Source: Poa pratensis (taxonomy: Eukaryota; Streptophyta; Magnoliopsida; Poales; Poaceae). From it: a stretch of DNA of 64,000 bases. The position numbers were made by a program, and so were the translations under genes. The notes under the pieces were generated by a model, which saw only the letters and a program-made list of their open reading frames with translations, was not told where the DNA came from and ran no database searches. Positions 56,659 to 64,000 of the stretch are shown here, piece by piece; position 1 is the stretch's first letter; every line of letters begins with the position of its first letter. Location: NCBI GenBank assembly GCA_947311845.1, contig CAMZMU010000059.1, positions 35,656,063 through 35,720,062 of the forward strand. The letters are read 5' to 3'.

Positions 56659-59600
56659 GTTGTGCAAGCTGGACCGGTCGGGGGGTGGGCACTCCGGCGA
56701 CCGTCAAAGAGCTTCGCGACTTCGCGAGGAAGTATGCCCCTACCGTACTGTGTGTGGTGGAGACCCAAGTGCACAAAGTACGGGCTGAAGGTTTGAGTCG
56801 TACGCTAGGGTACGACAAAGCGTTTGCTGTCAGTAGTTCAGGCCGCAAAGGTGGAATTGTTATATTCTGGAAGAATGAAACAAAAGTTGAAATTTTACCG
56901 TATTCGCAGTACCATATTGATGCCATTATTATCACTGAGGATGGTGCTGAGCCGTGGAGGCTCACATGCGTGTACGGGGAAGCGCAAACTCACCTGCGTT
57001 TCAAAACGTGGGATATGCTGAAGTTCATAAAGTCGTCGTGCCCTCATCCATGGATGTGTATCGGCGACTTTAATGAGGTGCTACATCGATCGGAGCATGT
57101 AGGAGTACAGGAGCGTTGTCAAGCGCAAATCGCTGGGTTCTGAGAGATGGTTGATGTATGTGGACTTCGTTACTTAGGTTACGAGGGAAGGAGTTGGACT
57201 TTCGAGAAGAAGGTAACGGGAGGCTCATATTGTCGGGTGAGGCTAGACCGAGCCCTGGCCACGGCGGATTGGTGCTCTAGGTTCCCGTTGGCCACGGTTG
57301 AGAACCTGACGGCGACTTCGTCGGACCACGGTCCCATCCTGCTGCGGTGGGCACCGAGAGCTAAGCCGAGATCAACACGGAGCGCAAATAGAACATTCAG
57401 GTATGAGTTAATGTGGGAAACGCATACTGACTTCTCTCCGATGATGGTGCAAACTTGGCAGCAAGAGGGCATTGCTGCAACACTCCCGATGTTGCAGCAG
57501 AAGCTATCGAAGGTGGCGGGCCAGCTGCAGAGCTGGGGTCGCAGAACCTTCGGTCATGTGCGGCAAGACCTGAAGCAGCTCGAGAAGGACCTTGAGAGGT
57601 TGCAGTCTAATCCAACAAGGACTGGACCTTCTCATGCAGAGATTAAGGTGGCAGATCACATAGTAGAACTGAATCATCGTGAGGAAGTTTTGTGGCAACA
57701 ACGATCTAGGGTCCAATGGCTCAAAGCAGGAGACAAGAATACGAAGTTTTTCCATATGAGAGCTAGCCAGAGGAAGAAAAAGAACAAAATACTTCGTTTG
57801 AAGAGACCGGATGGGTCGGTGACGGAGGATGCTCATGAGATGGGCACGTTGACAACACGCTTCTACAAGGAGTTGTACCGTTCTGAGGGAACGAGTGATA
57901 TGGAGGATGTGTTGGGTACTGTTCCGACCAAGGTGACGCTAGCGATGAACGATGGTCTGTTGAGGCCTTTTGATGAGAAGGAAGTGAAGGAAGCCCTATT
58001 TCAGATGTTTCCGACAAAAGCGCCAGGACCAGATGGATTTCCCGCACATTTTTTCCAGAGGCATTGGGATGTGTGCGGTGCAGAAGTGACCCCAGTGGTA
58101 TTGAGGATTCTGAAAGGGGAGGATGATCCCTCGGTGATCAATAATACTTTTATTGTGTTGATTCCCAAGGTAGCGAGCCCGGAGGAGTTGGGGCAGTTCC
58201 GACCTATCAGTTTGTGCAATGTGCTCTACAAGATAGCTTCTAAAGCGGTAGCAAACAGATTGAAGGTAGTTTTTCCTGAAGTGATATCGGAGGAGCAATC
58301 GGCTTTTGTTCCTGGTAGGATAATCACCGATAACATTATTTCAGCATATGAGTGCCTGCACTTCATGAAGCGTAAAAGAGCTGCAAATTTGAGATGCTAC
58401 GCCTTGAAGTTGGACATGAAGAAAGCCTATGACCGTGTGGAGTGGAACTATCTACGTGCCATTATGCTATGGTTGGGGTTTCATCGGCTATGGGTGGAGA
58501 TGGTCATGCGGTTAGTATCGACTGTCTCTTTCTCAGTTCTTTTGAATGGTGGACACCTCGAGAGTTTTACACCGTCGAGAGGAATCCGTCAGGGAGATCC
58601 TATCTCTCCTTATTTGTTTGTGATAGCAGCAGAGGGCCTGTCGTGCCTGTTAAAATCGAGAATTGAGTCATCAAGCTTCAGTGGGATAAAGGTGGCACCA
58701 TCAGCCGCGATGGTTAGCCATTTACTCTTCGCAGATGACAGCCTCCTGTTTTTCAAGGCAGTAGGGAGTGTGCACAAGAGGTAAATGACATACTGAAGTT
58801 GTATTGCAGAGCTTCAGGTCAGCAAGTGAATATGGACAAATCTTCGATTCATTTCGCGAAAGGTTGCCGGGAGAGTGTAAGGCAAGAGATTATGAACGTC
58901 TTGGACGTCCACAATACCTCTTTGAGTGAGAAATACCTGGGGATGCCGTCAGATGTCGAAATCTCAATTAATGGTGCCTTTATGTATTTAAAGGACCGTG
59001 TGTGGAAGAGGGTTCAAGGATGGCTAGAGATGTTGCTGTCTGCGGCGGGAAAAGAAGTTCTTATTAAAGTTGTGGCACAGGCGATACCCACATATTCCAT
59101 GGCTTGTTTCAAGCTTCCGCGAGAGCTATGCCATCATATAAATAGCCTCCTTCGGAATTTTTGGTGGGGAAGCAAGGAAGGGAAGCACCAAACTTGTTGG
59201 GTGGCGTGGGATGATATGACGAAACCGAAGCATCTCGGAGGGCTAGGCTTTCGGGATATCGAGCTATTCAACCTAGCTCTTCTTGCTAAGCAAGCATGGA
59301 GGATTTTACAGGAACCGACATCGTTGAGTGCGCGCATCCTAAAGGCCGTGTACTACCCGAACGGTGAGTTCCTGGAAGCTGAACGAGGTACGTCTCCCTC
59401 CAAGATCTGGCGAGCAATTATTGATGGATGTGTGGTACTACAGCAGGGCCTTATTAGGCGAATTGGCACCGGTGAGGAGACTAATATTTGGGATGCAAAC
59501 TGGATTCCGAGAGATGGTCTGTTCCAGCTGGTCACATGTGCACTGGACGCAGATGATGTAAGGCCGCAACTTGTCAGTGACCTAATTGATTTTGCTACGT

Positions 59601-60724
59601 TGTCATGGAATGTTGAGAAGCTTCAGGCCACTTTCTTGCCAATGGACGCTGAAGCGATCGCCGCTATACCACTGAGCTCCCGACATCAACATGACTTTTG
59701 GGCATGGCACTACGAACGCAAGGGCATTTTTACAGTGCGTTCGGCTTACCGTATGTTGGTTCATACACGTGAGAAGAGAACTGAATGGATGGAGCATATT
59801 TCAGCTGGTTCAAATACAAAAGAAGAAGAGAATAGTTGGACGTCGCTTTGGAGGGTTAAAGTTCCCTCTAAACTGAAGGTGTTTTTGTGGAGGCTTGCAC
59901 GGCAGTCACTCCCCACTGCCGATGTCCGCCATCATCGAAACATGACGACACACAGCTCCTGTGTAGTGTGTGGAGAACAAGACTTATGGAGGCACTCCCT
60001 AGTTGAGTGCCATCAAGCGAGGAGTGTGTGGGCTTTGGCGCCAGAAGAGCTGCAGGATTATGTGTTTCACCTTCAGGAACCACATGCCCGCGGCTGGCTA
60101 GCTGCGGCGATCAAGGATCTCTTCAGGGAGGAATCGACCAGGGTGGTGGTAACCTTATGGGCATTGTGGCATGCTCGTCGGAAGATCATCCATGAAGGTC
60201 TGTATCAAAGTCCTCTCTCAACGCACTGTTTTATTGAGAGGTTCATCGCCGATCTCCAGTTATTGGAGCCTGAACCGGTTGCCGCTCCGGTCAGACCAAT
60301 CGCTGGGCCAAGATGGATTCCACCTCCTGATGACATGGTCAAGGTGAATGTGGATGCTGCCGTTTCGAAGAAAAATCCATCAGCAGCGATCGTAGCTGTG
60401 GCTCGGAGTCCAGCTGGCGAGTTTTTAGGTGCTTCCTCGGTTGTGTTGCGTGGTATCACAGATCCTGAAACGTTGGAGGCAATGGCTTGCAGGGAGGGGT
60501 TGGCTTTGGCTTCAGACCTACTACTGCAGCGATGGCGATTGGCTTCTGATTGTCTAAACGTCATTCGAAGCATCGAAGGAGAGGGGAAGGGCTCTTACGG
60601 TCATATCGTAGAGGAGCTGAAAATGAGGTCGACAGAGTTTCAGCTCGTTCAATTTGTGCATGAAGGGAGATCAGCGAACGTTGACGCACATAGCCTGGCA
60701 AGGGGATCAGTTAACAGAGCGTAG
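56655..60724 (+). pseudogene. LINE ORF2: endonuclease, reverse transcriptase, RNase H
   Basis: Endonuclease (56655-57350): APTVLCVVETQVHK, CIGDFNEVLH and the catalytic SSDHGPIL are present, but the N-terminal motif reads SWTGRGVG where plant LINEs have SWNCRG, losing the Asn. A TGA at 57141-57143 lies within the domain; the same frame then continues. Reverse transcriptase: AFVPGRIITDNI, LKLDMKKAYDRVEW, SRGIRQGDPISPYLF and FADDSLLFF (about 58729). A frameshift at about 58785 leads to the rest: thumb, zf-RVT (about 59860-60030) and RNase H (VNVDAAVSK, RSANVDAHSLAR) to 60724. Two lesions, so inactive. Confidence 0.88.
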
Positions 60725-60809
60725 TTCATAACTCCACCCGAAGGTGTTTGCAAGCACTCCATATAATTAGGGTGGGAGATCTAAAAAAAAGGTATAGCAC
60801 TACTGTGCG

Positions 60810-61440
60810 CCTGTGCGGGCTCCTGGTGCTGCGCGCACCTAGTCCACGTGAACCGGGACCTATCTGCTCGCCTCTGAAGTCTGACCACAGTGTGCACCGC
60901 GTCCACTGCGAGGAAAATTCCCCACTACAGTCTTCACACTCGCGATGCCTTTCCGCCGTCGTCTCCTAGGTCTGTCCGCCGCCGTTTCCGGCGGCCTCCG
61001 CCGCTGACGCAGCTTGAGTGACTTAGAGATATAAAGTCTAGCCGTGACTTTGTGCTCATCTCAGCCATCTAAACGTGATCCATCGGATAGAAAAGAGTGA
61101 ACATTTTCAGACTAAAATTTCAAATATTATCTACTCACAAACCGTATGTCCAAATACGACGAAACTTTCTCATAATACATAATAAAGAACATGTGATTTA
61201 CTGGATTTTTTTTCAATTTTTTTTGGGAAATTTGAAATTTAAGTTCAAACTTGTGTAGTGAAATTTAAAATGATGTTTATTCACAAACTATTTTTCCAAA
61301 TACAACGAAACTTTAGAATGCATAATATAACATACCAGATTTACTAGATTTTTTTAAATTCGCCGAGCCACCGCGCGTCTCACAACTATACCTCCTGGAG
61401 CAGCTCGTCTAGATCAGCCCCGCCCCGACCCCGAAGGCCT
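60810..61440 (+). pseudogene. DUF1618 relic F (promoter-leader, first 20 codons, scrap)
   Basis: 60812-60944 matches the leaders of genes D and E (GCACCTAGTCCACGTGAACCGGGACC, GTGCACCGCGTCCACTGCGAGGAAAATTCCCC). The ATG at 60945 gives MPFRRRLLGLSAAVSGGLRR and then TGA at 61005. After an AT-rich insert, 61361-61440 resumes with a match to the AEPP-VSK...PEHLIE region of gene E, now with a stop. The rest of the gene is absent. Confidence 0.7.
61005..61360. other. AT-rich insertion in relic F
   Basis: About 355 bp breaking relic F. It has two similar halves about 125 bp apart, each with a TATTCACAAAC-like start, CCAAATACAACGAAACTTT and TTTACT(G/A)GATTTTTTT. No clear terminal inverted repeats. Confidence 0.5.
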
Positions 61441-62260
61441 CGTTCGGCAGCAGTGTTTCGGCCGGTCTTTGAGTGTAAATTCCCGGGCCAACTAAAGACA
61501 CCACGAAACACGCGAACGTTGTTTGGCAGGCCGGGTTCGGAAGGTCTAAGCCCGGCTAATCCCCAGAAACCACCAGAAACGACGTCGGGTTGGACGGGAA
61601 TGAAAACGCGAGTACCCCCTCGCGTTTTGCCGTGACGCGAGCGAGGCGCAGCTCTGGCGGCGCAGGGGCGACGAAGACGCTCGTCCCCTCCGCCGGCGTC
61701 GACGCCGCCGCCGACTTCTGCCCCGAGGTAGACGGCTTGCTCCGCTCCCGGTGCCTCCCTCTCTCGTTCCTGCGACGCCTTCTTCGATCCTGCCGCTGCC
61801 GACGATGACACCGCTCTTCAGCACCACCGCCAACGCCCAGCTCCTCCCGCAGCTCTGCTTCTCCATTGGAAGGCTGGACTTCTCTCAGATACGTCTTCTT
61901 CCTCGCCCCTCCTCTCTGGACCTAGTTCTCAGGTGCCAGGTGCGTTGGTTTGAGGTGTAGATCTGCCGGGCTGGGCAGCATCTGGTTGTTGGCTGACATT
62001 GCTTGGTTGCTGAACGTCGTTGTAGTGTAATTTTGGTCCGTCTCCTTGAGATTCAGTGCATGATCATGTGATCCAATGCCTTGAGAGCTAAATTGCAGCA
62101 AAATCTTAGCTCCGTATGAGCAAATTAAAATGGAGAGCCACGAAAAATTACTGGTATTCACAATCTTGTATTGGCCTATACTACTAGTCAGTGTCTATAC
62201 TCCGTTCTTGCTTTTTTACATACTAGTACACCAAGGGTACCTAGGATTAGCTAAGCTGCA
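61441..62260. other. No gene recognised
   Basis: 61620-61900 is GC-rich and open in several frames on both strands, but no domain or homologous pair supports a gene. The remainder is AT-rich intergenic. Confidence 0.3.
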
Positions 62261-62267
62261 GACGGTT

Positions 62268-64000
62268 TGTTTTTTTGAAACGAAGGCAAAAGGTTTGCCT
62301 TTTATATTGATATAGAAGGAGCACACAGAACAAAGGCCGAGGCCAAAATAAAGACAAGTACTAGAAAGCGGTAAAAACTAACTAACTCGACCTCAACCTA
62401 CACCATCGACTCTCTTAGACAGGAAAATCGTCATTACTTCAAACGGCAGTTAACTCCGCCAGCTTTTTTGCGCCTGCAAGGATCCAGTTCCTCCCCTCAT
62501 CCTTGATTCGGTGCCAAAGCACCGTTGGCATAGTAAACTTGTTGTTGAAAATACGCGCATTGCGCTCCTTCCATATCTCCCAAGTGATGAGAATGATCGC
62601 CGTCTTGAGACCCTTGCGAGAAACCGAAGACGTTTCAGAGAGGGCTTGCCAATATTCGCGCACCGTAGCCCTAGTAGCACTCAAGTCATGCACGAGGCTT
62701 GGACACTTAAGCCAGACCGCGGCGTCACACCAAATCCGCCTGGAGTAGCGACATTCAAACAGGATGTGCCTAGCCGTCTCCGGCTGACACCTGCAGAGCT
62801 GGCAAGTGGGCTGGTGAGGCCAACCCCTAATAGCGAGGCGATCGGAAGTCCAAAGCCTGTTCTGAACCGCCAGCCAAGCGAAGAAAGAGCACTTTGGAGG
62901 AGCCCAAGTCTTCCAAACGATGTTCACAAAAGAGCAGGGATTGGCCCCGATGAACTGGGCCAAATAAGCAGACTTCGCCGAGTAGACCCCATTGCTAGTC
63001 AAAGTCCATATGATAGTATCAGCAGTTCCAGGCGTGAGCGTCACCATCTGAATCAGATCCCAGAGGTGGAAATACTGCAAGATATGCTCAGTCGTAAAGT
63101 TGTCCACAGAAAGGTCAGAGATCCAGTTGAAATTCAGAAGGGCATCGTGCACGCGCCTATTCTTACGGCGAGAAGCCGTGAAGAGATCCGGGGCAATGGA
63201 CTTCAGCGAGAGGCCATCCAACCAAGACGAACTCCAGAAAGATGCTTTGAGGCCATCCCCCACGGTGACCTTAGTAGCCGCATTGAACAGACATCTGTCC
63301 ATATCATCATTTGGCGTTTCGGATCCCACCCAAGGCTTGTCTTCAGCAGTCCATTCGTACCATAGCCACCGCAGCCGGAGCGCCCTAGAGAACTTCTCCA
63401 AGTTGAGGATCCCCAACCCGCCAAACTGTTTGGGGCGGCAGACCTTGTCCCAGCTGACCTTGCATTTCCCCCCGCTCACAGTTTCGCTGTTATTCCAAAG
63501 CATGCCCCGACAAAGCTTCTCAAAGGCCTTGAGCGTTCGCTTATCAGCCCAGATTGCCGTCAGCAGGAAAATAGGAAGCGAGGACAGGACGGATTTGACC
63601 AACTCCGAGCAACCCGCCCTGTTTAAGAATTTGCCTTTCCAAGGCTGCAGGCGAGAGGCGATCTTGTCGATGTAAGGCTGCAGATCAGCACGGCGCAGCC
63701 TACCCAGGGACAGGGGCAGTCCCAAATACTTGATGGGAAACTGCGTGACCGAGGCAGGGAAATTAGCGAGAATCTACTGGAGGTTTAGCTCAGAGCATCG
63801 AATCGGGGAAACGGAGCTCTTGGCGACATTTGTGGACAGCCCCGTCACAACGCCAAAGTGCTGCAAGGTGGTGGCAAGGTTGGAAATATCCTCAGCAGTG
63901 GGGACCAAGAAAATAGCAGCATCGTCAGCGTAGAGGGAAACGCGCATGGTCGCCAGAGCATCAGGAATAGGTTGTAGAAAACCAGCTTCGGTGGCCAATT
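62268..64000 (-). mobile_element. LINE, minus strand, continues past the window
   Basis: A T-run near 62266-62276 (A-tail on the minus strand) begins the element, followed by a 3' UTR of about 170 bp and the C-terminal part of ORF2. The 5' part lies beyond position 64000. It is a different lineage from the LINE at 56224, with a different zf-RVT and no RNase H. Confidence 0.85.
62439..64000 (-). pseudogene. LINE ORF2 C-terminal part (reverse transcriptase, zf-RVT)
   Basis: On the minus strand: YADDAAIFLVPT (catalytic YADD, about 63925), then VAKSSVSPI, then TAG at 63774-63776 in frame with the continuing FPIKYLGLPLSLGRLRRADL. After that come FGGLGILNLEKFSRALRLRWLW, a zf-RVT block (FFAWLAVQNRLWTSDRLAIRGW, CQLCRCQPETARHILFEC) and WEIWKERNARIF to the stop at 62439. 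One nonsense codon in an otherwise clean frame suggests a fairly recent copy. Confidence 0.85.

Larger units (their letters stand above)
56224..60790 (+). mobile_element. LINE (L1-type) retrotransposon, nearly full 3' part
   Basis: 4.57 kb bounded by an imperfect 14-15 bp target duplication AGGTATAG(A/C)ACTACT (56209-56223, 60790-60804) and ending in a run of eight A. It carries endonuclease, reverse transcriptase, zf-RVT and RNase H regions but no recognisable gag-like ORF1; only a 76-codon leader ORF (56428-56658) precedes the endonuclease. An internal deletion is likely. It sits just upstream of DUF1618 relic F. Confidence 0.88.

Noticed and set aside
61386..61960. Possible small gene in GC-rich DNA (ORFs on both strands)
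   Set aside because: No conserved pair in the window, no domain, and overlapping frames are equally open.
1..64000. tRNA, rRNA, CRISPR, bacterial-type operons or origins
   Set aside because: None seen on either strand; composition and gene structure are those of a plant nuclear genome.

Overview
The window is nuclear DNA from a grass, most likely a Triticeae species (wheat, barley or Aegilops type). Signs are GC-rich, intron-containing genes of the grass-expanded DUF1618 and DUF1262 families, embedded in LTR retrotransposons, LINEs and MITE-scale DNA transposons. One solo LTR has the terminal sequence of the BARE/WIS/Angela group. There is no sign of bacterial or viral gene organisation.

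The backbone is a head-to-tail, plus-strand array of DUF1618 paralogues, called genes A to F here: A (ATG 184), B (27659), C (32286), D (44174), E (49670) and a relic F (60945). By alignment of the copies, A to E share one architecture that simple ORF calling misses. A large exon 1 ends at a phase-1 donor right after an S-x-I-P-(S/A)-x-G motif. A tiny exon 2 encodes a conserved tail (core NKTLADVLVR) and the stop codon. A third exon is 3' UTR. Decay differs by copy: A looks intact; B has a +1 A in exon 2; C carries a duplicated exon 2; D has one in-frame TAG and a transposon in its 5' region; E has a frameshift in exon 1; F is a broken fragment.

Genes C, D and E keep a composite promoter block: an E2F-like TTTTGGCGGGAAA, a TGACGTCA palindrome and a CCAAT box, with exactly 9 nt between the last two. 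A DUF1262 gene between A and B is cut in two by a 6.4-kb non-autonomous LTR element, with a clean CGCGC target duplication.

Layout: 1-4062 gene A; 4063-8988 a degenerate Copia element with LTRs of only about 140 bp; 9.5-10.9 kb LINE remnant; 12.8-20.3 kb split DUF1262 gene; 20.4-26.2 kb Stowaway MITE, Gypsy fragments and two nested solo LTRs; 26.7-27.2 kb LINE remnant; 27.7-31.6 kb gene B; 32.0-36.6 kb gene C, then a TRIM-like and a Harbinger-like insertion; 40.1-42.6 kb solo LTR; 42.7-47.6 kb gene D; 49.3-53.0 kb gene E; 54.5-55.5 kb LTR-like fragment; 56.2-60.8 kb LINE; 60.8-61.4 kb relic F; 62.3-64.0 kb a second LINE on the minus strand, running off the window.

The most novel signal is in gene C. 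A tandem duplication gave two copies of exon 2. The first copy lost 7 nt, which removed its stop codon and made it a symmetric 69-nt (1-1 phase) cassette. It can be spliced in or out in frame, so the protein could carry one or two tail peptides. All gene models are by-eye alignments among copies in this window; nothing was run against a database or RNA data.
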